A stretch of DNA of 64,000 nucleotides from Diplolepis rosae (GCA_030998225.1 JAPYXD010000753.1:4558001-4622000); one strand, 5' to 3'. Counted from the first letter of the stretch, positions 1 to 11,480 are shown. The notes: generated by a model from the sequence alone, not told the origin. Made by a program: numbers and translations.

Positions 1-33
1 AGTGACATAGAAAACAAGAATCAGTTCCATTTT

Positions 34-2843
34 TCACTTGTTAAATAATGGCAATAGACATGGTTCTTGTGGTGGGGGTCCAGATGAATTAAAATTATTC
101 ATACTCGTAGTGGCCATTTTTTCTAGGAGTTCGTTCATCTTACTCAAAAGGTACGTCTTATGGTAATAAATAATGGTATAATAAGAAAGGCTTTTCTCTG
201 TCTGTCCATTCAGTTTGGAAACAAATCCAAGTAACGCATTCCTTTCATGCAGAATTAGAGGAGCACCAATATCTACCTATGTAACAAAAAAAAAGAAATT
301 TTTATTTAATAATTATCTACGTAGAATTTCTAGAAAACTCACAATCCAGACTCTTAATAACGAGATTGATCTAAAATGAAGGTTGGCTCGGTGGCATTAT
401 CGTCTTTTGTGATGTGTATAAGACATCTTTAGGACGTCTATGCTTGACCAATTGATTTCTTTCAAACGTCTCATTTCTTAAGGATGTATTTGAGACATCA
501 GAGGTCCAGAATGTATCAATTGGGCAAACATGGACGTTCTAAGGACGTGTTTCGAACGTCCCAAAGACGAATATGTTCCCGTGACCACCAGAACTGTCCT
601 TATAAGCGTCTGATTTTATAAACAGTACCGCTATATTGATAATGTTTGAAGTTTTGTTAACTCAACAAATTTTTCTTCAGGACAACGAAAACAAGGCTCA
701 AAAAATGTTTATCACGCTAAGAAAATAATTAGTCGTCCCTAGAAAGTAATTTGGTGCCAGGAATAAAACTTTGTTACCACAACAAAATACCCACAACAAA
801 ACCATCTTGATAAGATAACGGTATTGTAAAGATACACTGAGAAACGAATTTGTGCAAGCAAAATTTTTTCCCAACAAAAATCTCGTTGAATTAACAATAT
901 TTTATGTCTTAGTATATAGTAATTGAGAATTAACCACGTAAATTCATAATTACATTGGAAAGTTTACGATCTTTCATATAGGGATATAAACAACCTATTG
1001 CTCCACCAAGGGAACGTTCTGCTAAATATTTCAAGCATTTATCGTTGCGGTAGTTGTTTAACGGCACAAATACAAGCGTTAAAGGTGTATTATCGTCATA
1101 AAATATGGAATCATCTACTCCAGGCACATCAAAGATTTGCAGATTTACATTGTTTTCCTGCCAATTTGCTACTTGAACATTTGCTCTTAATTTGACAGGC
1201 TCTTTAAGCTAGAAAAAGAATGTTATTTTCTAATCAAGTAACTAAATACTTGTGTACATTTAAAGTGAAATGTCTTCGACTTAAAAAAAGTTTTTATTGA
1301 TTCAAATAAAAGTGTTTTGAATGAACAAAACTTTTTTCAATTCGAATGAATATTTTCTATAACTTGATATCAAAGAAACTTTTCTCTGATGAATTAATTT
1401 CCCTGAAGAAAGAAACTCTTATAACAATTTTTCTTAAAATACAATTTGTAATTTATTTTCAAATAAAAAAAATTTCCGAATGAGAAGAAAGAACACAGTT
1501 TTTTTTACTCAATTTAAAAGCTAATTAAAAAGTTCAAAATAGTTCAAAGGCCTACCAGGATAAGACCAATATCATAAGAATGCGATAATTTATCATTATC
1601 ATAAGCTCCAGGATAATCTACATTTTCAACACCAATTTTCTGTATACCCTCCGTAAAATCAGTCATTCCAAAGTAAACGGAAACATATCTAAAATTGGAT
1701 TCTCCAAGACTGATCATTTTTTTGATGCATCCAGCTGTGCTTCCAACAAATTGCTTCCCAATCAAAGATCCACTACAACCAAAAAACGAACCTATTTTTA
1801 TAAGGGCCATTTGCGGTACTTTTGTTCCTCTAAGTGTTAATCCATGTTCTATTTTACCATCCATTTGAGGCAAGCTGATTACTGTAAAAGAGGAGTTCGG
1901 GAATAACTCAGCGGGCACAGAAATAAAGGACATCGTCATGACATCTTTCGACATCTTCCGTACGTCGCAAAGACGTCTTATGTCCGTTTCGTAAAGATAT
2001 CTTCAAGACATCCTTACCACATTAGAATGTCTTAAATATGTTTCAAAGATGTCTTTACGGCACAGACATAAGACGTTTTTGCGACGCCCTGAAGATGTCT
2101 TCAAAATGTTGTAAAGACGTCCTTCATTAAAATATAATTATTTCTAAGCTCCCAGAACCTACTTTTTTTTTACTATTTATTAAGGGGGGATATCAAGTAA
2201 ATGGTTCAAAAAATTGGTTTTTTTTGTTGAAATGATTTTACTGTAGAACTATTCAAGAATATTTTTGTAAAATTTTAAGCCGAATTTCCTAAAATTGGAA
2301 GAGGTATGCACATTTTGGTCTAACGCTGCGCCCGGCCCTTGTCTCTCATAGCAAAACTTTAAACGTGTTTCTTTTTTTAAAAATCTTTTTATTTTTCCAA
2401 ATTTTTTCAACGTACGAAAGATGTCTAATGTTCTAAAGACGTCCCAAAAAGGTCCTTAAAACAGAAGATATACATGGAACGTCATTTTTACTGAGATTGA
2501 ATGTCTTGAAAACGCACCTAGGACTTTTAAAATACATGTATTTTAGAAGTCCTAAAGACGTTTTCAAGACATTTTTATGACGTCTTTATATTTTTGCCCA
2601 CTGAGATAATACATGAAACATACATGAAGCATACATGAAATTTGCTGCAGAATCTGTTATTCGAAAAAAAGTTAAGTAGTGGGCATATGTGTTTTGTTAT
2701 CAGCACAAAGTAGATAAAATTTGATAGAAAAAAAGTGATATTGAGCCGTACATTTTTTTGAGGTTATTCTTATTTTAAAGTAGGTACTTACCGTGGACTA
2801 AAGCGATCTCAACAATGAACAAAATTGTAAAAATACGAAACAT
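34..2843 (-). CDS. Secreted serine protease homolog (trypsin fold, predicted inactive), 4 exons
   Basis: Spliced gene, exons in order 2843-2792, 1881-1556, 1208-954, 276-34 (stop TGA 36-34). All introns are GT-AG, phases 1, 0, 0, and the total is exactly 291 codons plus stop. Residues 1-17 are a hydrophobic signal peptide, followed by a short propeptide and an activation-like K27/IEHG. The trypsin (S1) fold shows in CSGSLIGKQFV (53-63), the SYDIGLIL block (119-126) and GAPLI (215-219). The His57 position is Gly (STAGC, G68), the Asp102 position is kept (D121), and the Ser195 position is Ile (VDIGAPL, I214). Cys pairs 53/69 and 184/199 match C42-C58 and C168-C182, while C191-C220 is missing on both sides. 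The C-terminus runs about 50 residues past the usual end, with a Pro-rich stretch. It should be extracellular and non-proteolytic, and such homologs often act as cofactors, decoys or venom/immune components; which one is unknown. The SPH family call is firm. Confidence 0.9.
385..595. repeat. GACGTC-element, subfamily B, in SPH intron 3
   Basis: Palindromic copy running from a degraded start through a centre with CAATTGAT / ATCAATTG words to GACGAATATGTTCCCGTG. It contains several GACGTC-like words. This is the subfamily with GTCGTC near one end and GACGACTATGTCC near the other. The copy is old, with many words mutated. Confidence 0.65.
1935..2603. repeat. GACGTC-elements in SPH intron 1
   Basis: There are two degraded copies. 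The one at 1935-2140 is A/B-like. The one at 2408-2603 is subfamily C in reverse, beginning with ACGTACGAAAGATGTC and ending TTTTTGCCCACTGAG. The stretch between (2141-2407) is AT-rich without recognisable content. Confidence 0.6.
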
Positions 2844-2896
2844 TGCAACTACTTTGAGAATTTTTTAAAAATTAATTAAGGAGATTTTCATCTGTT

Positions 2897-2905
2897 ATTT
2901 ATATA
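2897..2905 (-). promoter_or_regulatory. Probable TATA box of the serine protease homolog
   Basis: The minus strand reads TATATAAAT about 55 bases before the start codon, which would put transcription start near 2870-2875. No clear TCAGT initiator is seen there, and AT-rich context makes chance TATA words common. Confidence 0.4.
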
Positions 2906-3065
2906 AAATTTATATTGGATTTTACGTCACATATCAGAAGATATATTAAATATTTTAGACAGAATTAATACTGTGAGGCATTGTAAATAAATGTTAATTA
3001 ATCTTCTTATCAATTTAGCTGTACAAACATATGGTGCCTTGATAACGTATCCGAACATTAATGAG

Positions 3066-3357
3066 GGGCTTATGTTTTCTTGACGTATTTTGTTTAGAAG
3101 ACGTACGCTTAGAAGACCTCCAGGCGTGTTTACGACCTTCCATAGACGTCTAATGTCCCCGTACTGAATAATTTATTAAATAAAAACAAAATTTGAAATT
3201 TTCACAAAACTACCCCGAGGGTATGGGGGTCTTGTGGATTTTCCACGAGCGAAAAACGTCTTTAAGACATGGAACGTCCAGAAGATATCAATTGGACACG
3301 CATTGACGTCTTCAGTGTATGCTCTAAACAAATATGTCCACTGTGCCCACTAGGCAC
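3066..3357. repeat. GACGTC-element fragments, subfamily B
   Basis: Two pieces, 3066-3165 and 3248-3357. The second ends ATGTCCACTGTGCCCACTAGG, the B-type terminus. The flanking 2606-2791 and 2906-3065 hold nothing recognisable apart from exon 1 and the TATA box listed above; 3358-3654 is AT-rich and likewise empty. Confidence 0.6.
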
Positions 3358-3654
3358 AATCATATTTAAGGAAGTGTAGCTATCATAGCCTATCATAACC
3401 TCAAAGTTAACTGAACTTCAATACCGATCAAAAAATAAAATAAAACATAATTGATCTTGATTTTCATCAATTTTTGAAAATAAGAGAAGAAATTTATGGA
3501 TAATTCCACCCAAGATTTAAATTTAACAATATTTTTTGGCGTGAAATTGTTTTCATTTTGTGTTTTCTCTACGAAAATAATCGACACGTATTTTTTAATT
3601 TGAATATTATATTATTAATAAAACACTTTTTGAGTAGTGAATTTTTAAACTTTT

Positions 3655-3800
3655 GAGGTTTTGAAAAAGAACTTTTTTCTACTAGAGGGTCATGCAGTGA
3701 ATTTTATTGTCTCCTGTAGGGCAAAGCAAGGGCAACAATCACACGAGTAAAGTAAAGGGTTTTAGCGTGTTGCACATGAATTTTCTTCTAATTTTCTGAT
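3655..3800. repeat. CTAGTAG-type repeat, copy 1
   Basis: Shares words with copies near 11745, 13655, 14690 and 23335: CTACTAG near one end, GCAGTGAATTTTATTG, and GTGTTGCACATGAATTTT. Fuller copies elsewhere carry TTTATGACCCGCTAGTAG. The family appears as inverted partners, so it is probably a non-autonomous DNA element. Confidence 0.55.
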
Positions 3801-4189
3801 TGAAGTGTAACGCTAAAGAATTTGGAGGTGGTAATGAAGAGACTATTGGGTTTTTCCAAACTGAAATGATAATCGACAACGAACCGTACAATTTAGATGT
3901 CGACGTAGTTCCAGTTGAAGTAATGCCTGTGTTGTGTATAATTTGTCGTAATACATTACCTATAGCAGAAGTTAGGGCTAATAAGAACAGTGTAGAGATC
4001 AAAAAGCACCCGACAAGTAATTTTTTGGCGAGTATAACACTTTCAGAAAAGATTGAGATTAATGTTGGTCCAATTAATGACACTTCCGTGCAAAAGAGGG
4101 CCGAGGATCTGTTATTGACTTTTTTTTGCTATAAAGCGTTATTAAATGAAACATTAAATAAAATACTATTGAAAAAATACTTTGAATGA
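3800..4189 (+). pseudogene. Ty3/Gypsy-like pol fragment (protease region)
   Basis: A 129-codon open frame. Its middle (about residues 20-65) resembles the retropepsin-to-reverse-transcriptase part of Ty3/Gypsy polyproteins: a strand with IDNEPYNLDV, then EVMPVLCII, then a basic stretch ending VEIKK. The catalytic Asp motif of the protease is not present, and no reverse transcriptase, RNase H, integrase or LTRs follow. It directly abuts the CTAGTAG-type repeat at 3655-3800. I read it as a short dead remnant of a retroelement. The assignment rests on pattern resemblance only. Confidence 0.5.
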
Positions 4190-4254
4190 GAAAATATTTC
4201 TGTACAGATGGGTATTTATTTAATTTTGCATTAGTGAGTATAGAAAAATCCTGA

Positions 4255-4985
4255 CATGGAAGTCCGTGGAAAATTTTTGAGATGTCCCGAAGAGGTCCAA
4301 TGTCTATGTACGCACTGGGCATCGAACATAGGGACATAGCAGTCTTTGGGACTTGAGGACGTTCATGCTTGTCCAATTGATGACTTTTAAACGTACTATT
4401 TCTTAACGACGTCTTTCAGACATAAAGTTTCCAGAATACATTTATTGAGTGGATGTCGATGTCTTAAAGACGTCTTCTTCACATCTCAAAGACGACAGTG
4501 TTCTGTGTCCATTTGCGTTTTGTGGACGACGCATGTGTTAAAGACGTCCTTGAGACATAGGATGTCGAAAATACATCAATTGGGCAGACCTAAACGTCCT
4601 AAAGACGACTTTTACACGTTCCAATGATGACTGTGTCCTGATACATCCTGAAAACGTCTTATGGACATCCTGAGGACGATTCTAGGATGTTGAATATCAG
4701 TAAAAATGATATTCAAAGGATATCTTGTGTTTAAAGGACGTTACAGGATGTTTTTTGGACATTAGACATCTTTCGTACGTCGACTGAATTGACATTGGAC
4801 GTTTCCGAAACGCCTTAAGGACGTACAATGGATTTCTGTGGGAGGACTTTTAATGTATTTTATTAAATGTGTCTTTTAAACAAAAGACGTCCAGATGAGA
4901 GCCGGAAGCCTGACATTAAATTCTCAGAGACGTCTTTAAAGTGTCCCAAGGATATTCAATGCCCTCATGTCTATCCCTGGAAATT
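4255..4985. repeat. GACGTC-element cluster (about 3 copies)
   Basis: Back-to-back copies of subfamilies B and C. B-type CCAATTGATG and ATCAATTGG words lie at 4370-4580. A C-type stretch with TTTCGTACGTC lies near 4770. The order of words in both orientations shows overlapping palindromes. Confidence 0.65.
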
Positions 4986-5186
4986 TGTTAGACTACTTAT
5001 TTTAATAATTGCCTGATCGAAATCGGTGTTGTATTTTGAAACCTTCTTCTGCCCTTTGGACTCGAATTCTAACCATATCTCATCAATATCACGTTGCGAT
5101 TTCCAAATTGAAACATAAGCATCGACTTTACTAGGTAATTCAAATAATTTGGAGGGAATATAATTACGTACAGCTAATGTTAAGTA
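4971..5186 (-). other. Unrecognised coding-like open frame
   Basis: A 71-residue frame with no ATG, open between stops at 5189-5187 and 4973-4971. Composition is protein-like and charged, with segments such as VDAYVSIWKSQRDIDEIW and GQKKVSKYNTDFDQ, quite unlike the AT-rich noise around it. Possible splice sites exist (AG before 5172; a weak GTAGTC donor near 5000), so it could be an exon, a pseudo-exon or a piece of a transposable element. I do not recognise the family. The neighbours are transposon remnants, which favours a decayed mobile element. Confidence 0.35.
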
Positions 5187-5442
5187 TTAACTCATTACGG
5201 CTATAGTGCAAATAATACTCATATCTTTGGCATACAAAGTAATCAGATATACATAAATTTTTGGGTCTTTTACATAAACTCCTGTCATTTTGACTTCGAT
5301 ATGAGATGTCAAATTTAATTCTGTGCATAAAAATAATTTGGTTTTGAAGTAAATTGCATTTTCTTATTTCTAAATTTAGTTAATAAATATTTGGGTAGAG
5401 ATGATGAAATGGAATAAATTTATTAATATGCTAGTGGATACA

Positions 5443-5510
5443 GAGACATGGTTGTCTTTTGAACGTCCAAATGACGTCCTTAAAAGGATCATGTCCATCC
5501 AATTGATGAA
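5443..5510. repeat. GACGTC-element fragment
   Basis: One terminus only, with GGACATGG and GAACGTCCAAATGACGTCC words, ending in GTCCATCCAATTGATG next to the mariner remnant. Confidence 0.5.
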
Positions 5511-5863
5511 CGAGATCTGTCATAACCATATACCCATGGTTCGTCACCAGTTATGACCCTTTTAAGCAAATCTGGATCTTCGTTGACGTCATTCAACATT
5601 TCCTGAGCGATGGTCATGCGACGGATTTTTTGGTCCAAATTCAGCAATTTTGGAACGAACTTCGCTGCCACACGCTTCAGACCCAAAATCATGGAGAATA
5701 GACATAAGAAGACCAATCTCTTACGCATGAACTTCACAAAAGTTGAGCACGTTTTTGTCGGAAGTACATGGAAAAGGTACAAGAACTTCCCGACTGATGG
5801 CGCGAATGCAAGTGGCGTTAAAAACTGGCCGCTTCCTTCTGTTCGCTCAAAATATTCTAACAT
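5489..5863 (-). pseudogene. Mariner-type transposase remnant
   Basis: The frame carries a clear mariner/Tc1-like stretch, from RVAAKFVPKLL through DQKIRRMTIAQEML and LLKRVITGDEPWVYGYD, which includes the first Asp of the catalytic triad. The rest of the catalytic core (second and third acidic residues) is missing, and the N-terminal DNA-binding part is replaced by unrelated sequence. About 60 bases inside the frame (5752-5816) are an inverted copy of sequence at 5988-6052, so the element has rearranged internally. Non-functional. Confidence 0.75.
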
Positions 5864-6052
5864 AACCGCAAATTAAGGTTAATATTTTTAAATGTTTGTA
5901 ACCATTCTTATAATAAATATAAGTTACCATGACAACTTGCATGCATGCAAAGGTACACGAAGAGTTCTTTTTTTTTTACGCTACTTGCAGGAGCGCCATC
6001 TCTTGGGAAGTTCCCGTACTCAATCAATGTACTTCCGACAAAAAGATGCTGA
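5752..6052. repeat. Inverted repeat around the mariner remnant
   Basis: The plus strand at 5752-5816 and the minus strand at 6052-5988 share TTTTTGTCGGAAGTACAT, AACTTCCC and GATGGCGC in the same order over about 60 bases. It could be a mariner terminal region that was duplicated and flipped. Confidence 0.6.
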
Positions 6053-6284
6053 TTTTCAGTTACATTAGTTTGGTCTCCTGATGTCTATTCTCCATGCCCA
6101 AAATATCCGAAAAAATTTTTTTACACTTGTAAACTTTATGCCTCTCACAAACAAAAAAAAATTCTATATTGCTGAAACTGTGAACATACATTCGGGACAA
6201 GTGTGCTAACATAGGAAAAAAAATCGAAAATCGAATGTACATAGCCCGCGAAATTTAAAAATTCACCTTATTTTTTGAACAGAC

Positions 6285-6555
6285 GTCGTATTTTAGGCTT
6301 ATTGTATCTTAAGAGCGGCTTTTAATCATAGAACGTCTGCAAGATATTAATTGGACAGTCATGGACTCTTTAAAGACGTTTTTTGAATGTCTTAAAGACG
6401 TCTCGAGATTTAAATGTCATGCTTTTGTTTTCTTTTGGGCGACTTTTCTTCGAAAAAAGTTTTTAAAATATGAGACATCCTAAGGATAACAAAAAGACTG
6501 GTATAGAATTCCACAAGACGTCTTAGAGATGTCTGATGTATCTGTGCCCACTGGG
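6285..6555. repeat. GACGTC-element copy
   Basis: Composite of B and A type words, ending GTGCCCACTGGG at about 6545-6555. The stretch 6060-6284 before it and 6556-7055 after it are AT-rich, with nothing recognised. Confidence 0.6.
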
Positions 6556-7055
6556 TCGAATTATTGAGAGAAATAAAAATTTTACCTTCCTAACTCTCAA
6601 GCAATTAAATCGTATTTCAATAGTCCGATTATTTTGCTAAAATAAAAAGAACTTTCATTCCATATTTTTGGAAATTCCGAGAAATTAAATATCTGCATAA
6701 AAATGAATAACTGACTTGACGATAAATTTAAATTTAACTTTTACTCTTCGAATAGCAATTATCGTGCAGAATCGACAAAATGTTTACAAACTACGTATGA
6801 ATAATACTATTCAATAATTAGTAAAAAGTTCATATTCTTTCGATTTATCTTGGTAAATATTGAAGGTATCTGCTGTTTATAACTTTTGTGACAGAATACC
6901 GTATTTCACTCGAATTAAATATAGTCAATCAGGCAAGTAAAAAAGTTGTGATAACTCATGAAATTTTTTAATTTATTTTAGATTGAGATGAGTTATAATC
7001 ATTTCCTATCGCTCACTCTAATATTTGAAATATTTTTAGCCATTAAGAATAAATA

Positions 7056-7573
7056 CCCAAGTGCGAAATTAGATACGGCCCAACACTGGCCCAGCATCGC
7101 CAAAAATTTGCCGAAGATCGGCTGCCAATATCGTGCCGTTGCTGGAATGATAACTCCGGTATGCACTTGGCGGCCAATGTTGGCCCAAACTCTGGCCACC
7201 AGCACTTGTTTTCGGCACAGCAACGGGCCAATGCTGTGCCGAACTATGGTTTTCTCACTTCCAGGTTGGTTTGCCGTGGTAAAAGTGATACATGGCCCAG
7301 TAATGTGCCGTCCATGAGCCCGACTCTGGCTCTTCTACTTTCAGAACTGGATGCCATAGTAAAAATGAAAATCGACTTGGTATAGGGCCGATACTGGGCC
7401 AAGTTTCGGCTGAAGGTCGGTAAATTTAAACAGTCGAAAAAGGCCGCCGTCGTCGGCCCAGCACTTGACCGATGCAAACAGTGACACTGGCCCAATAACA
7501 ATGGCCGACTCTTGGCTGCCGATATTGGGCCAATATTGTGCCGTATTATCACCTTCGGCAATTCGCACTTGGG
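7056..7573 (+). mobile_element. 518-bp TIR element, copy 1
   Basis: Begins CCCAAGTGCGAA and ends TTCGCACTTGGG, so the termini are perfect 12-base inverted repeats, continuing imperfectly for about 45 bases. It is flanked on both sides by TA (7054-7055, 7574-7575), consistent with a 2-bp target duplication. The interior is rich in GGCCA/TGGCC words and has no transposase. A near-identical copy of exactly the same length sits inverted at 28119-28636. Open frames inside both copies are by-products of the repeat. It is a non-autonomous DNA transposon. Confidence 0.85.
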
Positions 7574-8380
7574 TATCAATCTTATTCTATGATTTTCTGA
7601 TTTTTTAACTAAGCATTCGGTTTTTTCCCTTTTTTAGTATTCAGCTAATTTGCAATGAAACAAATATATTTGTCATTTGGTAACTTAATGGAATAATGAT
7701 CAAGATTTAAACAGGAAGTGGACTTAATATATTACCAGGAAAGCATTCAAGTAAACATAAATTTGCAATTTTATAAATTAATTTAAATTGATACGAAAGT
7801 AATTAACAAAAGCGCAAAGAGAATCAGTTTCAAAGATTTATTTATAAATATTAGTATCGAATTAATTGGTAGTTGTAAAAGAATGAGGTTGTTAAATTTT
7901 CGAAGACATGAAAAATGTATAAACTTGTGATTGAACAGAATCTTCAAAAACTGATAAAAACTCTTATCAAAAATATTTAAAAAATAGTCGACCATGTTTA
8001 GATAAATAATAAACTCCATTTAACAGTATAGTTATGAGTAATAATTAGTAACTAATTAATTGATTCGTTTGCAAAAGAGAATGAATATCTCTGACAAAAT
8101 ATGAGTTCATATCATCGTCAGATATGTGAGTAAACATGTAAAAAAATTTCAAATCATGAAGACTAATTTGAATTTATATCAAAATTAGACGTTGCAGATA
8201 ATAATGTTTTTATGAAAGCCACAAACAGTAATCAAAAGATGAACCATGGCCACATCGAGATTATTATAATGCGCAGGCGTGACAAGACTAGATTGATTAA
8301 AGCTTATATCAACAGAACTCTCTTTTAAGATTTTATACTATATTTACATTAGGCAATTACATTTTTTTTGCAAAAATATC
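7574..8380. other. AT-rich stretch, nothing recognised
   Basis: No exon, repeat family or regulatory motif could be supported. The one longer frame (7783-8019, minus) is lysine/isoleucine/leucine noise typical of AT-rich DNA. Confidence 0.5.
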
Positions 8381-8381
8381 A

Positions 8382-9425
8382 GTGGGCACAGAGACATTGG
8401 ACGTTTCGCGGACTTTAATCTTGAAGTTCCTGCTGTCCTGAGGACGTCTTATGTCTTAAAGATGCCCATAGGATAAGAGAAGTCCTGAATTTTTGAAGTT
8501 TCTAGGACGTCCGTAAGACGTCTCAAATACGTCTAACGTCTCGTTGCTCACGTTCATTAAGCAAATAGTCCTGCTTTCTGAACGCAAAGAATGGGCTATT
8601 TTGTTTTACTCTGAATATCTCATGTTTGAAGGATGTCTTTAAGACACGAGACGTCCTTAGAATGACAAAAGCACTACTGGCATTGAAGTTCGTGGAACCT
8701 TATAAGGCGTCTTGCAAACGATCAATATTTTTGGATCTACTGGAATGATGAATTTCAATTTCAATGAGAAATTATCTATATGATAATAGTAGCAGGGACA
8801 TTGGACGTCTTTTGGACGTCTCGCATGATTCTATATCAGGATTTTTGCTGTCCTGAGGACGTCTTTAAAGATGAAGACATCTTTCAGATGAAATACATTG
8901 AGAAGGTAACAAAAAGGCTGATATTGAAGTTCAAGAGATTTCTTTAAGATGTCTAAAGTTAATCCAATGGCAAGCTATGGAAACCTCTCCAGCAAGAATA
9001 GGGAACTGGACGACTTTGAGACGTTTTAAGAATGTCTTTGAAATCAAAATGTTAGACTTTTTGCTATTATGAGGACGTCTTATGCTTTAGAAATGTTTCA
9101 TGAACATCAGCCTCTAAAGGACAGCAAAAAGTATGGCGTGGGCTTATTCCTGAACGTCCTCAGGATGTCTGAAAAACGTCCTATATTCCCATACCTACTA
9201 AGAACATTTTAAAATATAATCAATACTGTATAGAGAATATTCTACTTTTAAGAAAACCAGTTGGCACAAAACCATTGTCATCCAAACGAACACTTTCAGA
9301 CGTTTCTAGGACGTCCAATGCACCAAAGATGTCTAGTGTCCTAAAGAAATCCTAAATACGTCTTTGAGATACCTCTAGGACGTCTTTAGATTTTCTGCTC
9401 ACTGGGCAAGCATAGTCGACAGAAC
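8382..9425. repeat. GACGTC-element cluster, subfamily A (about 4 copies)
   Basis: Successive copies with starts near 8382 (GTGGGCACAGAGACATTGGA), 8790, 8990 and 9270, and ends such as ATTTTCTGCTCACTGGGC at about 9410. Subfamily A shows GGACATTGGACGTC at one end, TTTGCTGTC / GACAGCAAAAA words on either side of the centre, and its mirror at the other end. Confidence 0.75.
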
Positions 9426-9529
9426 GATAGTAAACGTAATTGGACTTATATAAAATGTATGAATGAATTAATTATTACTGACACGCCGTGAAATCATTAA
9501 CCTTGGCCGTTACTTCGGTAAATCGATCG

Positions 9530-9768
9530 CAGTGAGCAAAAAATCTAAAAACGTCCCGAGGTTGTCAAGAGGACGCCTTTTGGATGTCCTAAGGGTGTTC
9601 AATGTCAGTAAAAGTGATGTCCCAGGGGTATTTTGTGTTTTAAGGACGTTTTTGTGATGTCTTCAAGACATTAGACATTTTTGGTACGTCTATCACATTG
9701 ACGTTGGACGTTCTAGTAACGTCTTAAGGACTTTTCTTGGATATGTCCAAGGTTTTGTGCCCACTGGG
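9530..9768 (+). repeat. GACGTC-element, subfamily C, near full length
   Basis: Starts CAGTGAGCAAAAAATCTAAA and ends GGTTTTGTGCCCACTGGG. The interior has the C-type landmarks in order: TCAATGTCAGTAAAAGTGA, TTTTGTGTTTTAAGGACG, GACATTAGACAT, GGTACGTC, and a TTGGACGTTCTAGTAACGTC block. Related copies lie at 22424, 48083, 53417 and 54008. Confidence 0.75.
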
Positions 9769-10580
9769 ATCATTAGTAATTTAATACTTGCATGAATGAA
9801 CCTCTCAAAAACGTTCTTGAAATCTAATTTTAGGTTTTATGTTTTTATCTGGATGTCATAATTATACTCTTTTAGGTTCAATGGAACTATTCTTCAACGC
9901 TTGTGAGAAAGAGGAGGTCAGGGATGAATAAAAATTTTCTAGTGCGCTAAAGCCATTTCGACAAACTATCAGTGCCATGGCAAAAAATTTTGTATTCCAT
10001 TAGGGTCTTTTGTAATATGTATTTTGTAATTTATGATTCAAAATAATTATTATTTATAATCAATTTTTATTTTATTCCTCGTCAATTGATTTACACAAAT
10101 TAATTTGTTATTTATATAATCTTGTGAATGTCAACAAATCAAATTTTTCCTTCAATAAAGTAATTTGCCACTAAACTGTTTATTCAAGTCTAAATTTTGT
10201 ATGCATCTCATGTAAAGTAAGATTCCACACGTATTCTTTAAAAAAACTTTCCAGATATGTTTCCTCTCAATTTATTTTTGCATGGATCTTTCAAAAAATG
10301 TTCTCTGAGCTAAAAGTAGCAGGACCAAAAGTATATAGAAGTCGTTTCACGAACAAATCCTAGCCTTGAGGTCACGAACTAAGTTTTTTAAGAGAGCCAT
10401 GATGCAATATGGCGATTCTTCCTGCAAAAATGGTCAAATTGCTCAGAATAAAAGGTACTTTTATTTGCTTCCCTTTTTTTCTTCAAAATCGGTTTTGCTT
10501 ACTTTTTAGCTCGTAAAACCTTTCTTAAATTTAGTTAGTCGAACTCAATGCTTTTTAGATATTATGATATATATACCTAG
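9769..10580. other. AT-rich stretch, nothing recognised
   Basis: Apart from a few isolated short words, no gene or repeat is supported here. Confidence 0.45.
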
Positions 10581-10585
10581 TAAGC

Positions 10586-11480
10586 ACAGGAACATTAGAC
10601 GTCTTAGAGACGTCTAGGAGACGTTATGAGGATTTCATTGCCAGACTTTCCTGTAGGCATCCTTAAGACGACTTGAGATTTTTTGCTCACTAAGGTCATT
10701 AAAACGCTCCGAAAACTCAGTCGGCACAAACGTCCCCTAGATTTTGGTGTCAGGTTTTTCGTTGTCATCTAAGAAACTCTAAAATTCTTATGTCTTAAAG
10801 ACGTCTTAGAAGCGTCCCCTGGATTTTGGTGTCAGGTTTGTCGTTGTCATCTGAAAAACTCTAAAAATCTTATGTCTTAAAGACGTCTTAGAAACGTTCT
10901 CTGGAACGTTTCTAAACATTTCATGTCTTAAAGAAGTTTTTAAAAGATCAAATGTCCTCAAAATAGGTGGAATACTCACACTGAAGTTGCAAGACGTCTT
11001 TGAAACGTCTTTTCATCTTGATGCGAATTAGGTATTATATTGTGAAAAGACATTTTTTAATTTCATTACATTACCTTATTGATTAAAGTTTGAGTACAGA
11101 AACTCAGTGTGGACGAGAATATTGGACGTTTTTCGGACGTTTTAAGGACGTCCGGAGGACTTGTGTGCTAGGTTTCTCGTTGTCTTCTGGAAATCACATA
11201 TGTAAAAGACGTCTCTAAAACATAAAACGTCCTGAGGACAGCAAAAAGTCTGACATATAAGTACGTAAGACGTTTTAAAACGTCCTAAAGACTCCCAGTG
11301 TCCTTATGCTCACTCGAACAATATAAAGTCTATTTGATTCATTTATATTCTTAAAAACGTCCTGTGAACCATTCGGAGATCTTTTATAGACATAAAACGT
11401 TCAGAAGGTAATGAAAATTTTATCGGAATTAAAATCTTTGATACGCCCTTAAAGCGTCTTTAGGACGTCTAATGGCTCTA
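10586..11480. repeat. GACGTC-elements with an 84-bp internal duplication
   Basis: Several A-type copies. Between 10730 and 10910 a block containing CCTGGATTTTGGTGTCAGGT and CTTATGTCTTAAAGACGTC occurs twice, about 84 bp apart, showing local tandem growth inside an element. Confidence 0.65.

Noticed and set aside
6988..7579. Several overlapping open frames on both strands
   Set aside because: They lie in the 518-bp TIR element and recur in its other copy (28119-28636) on both strands. Both-strand openness reflects base composition.
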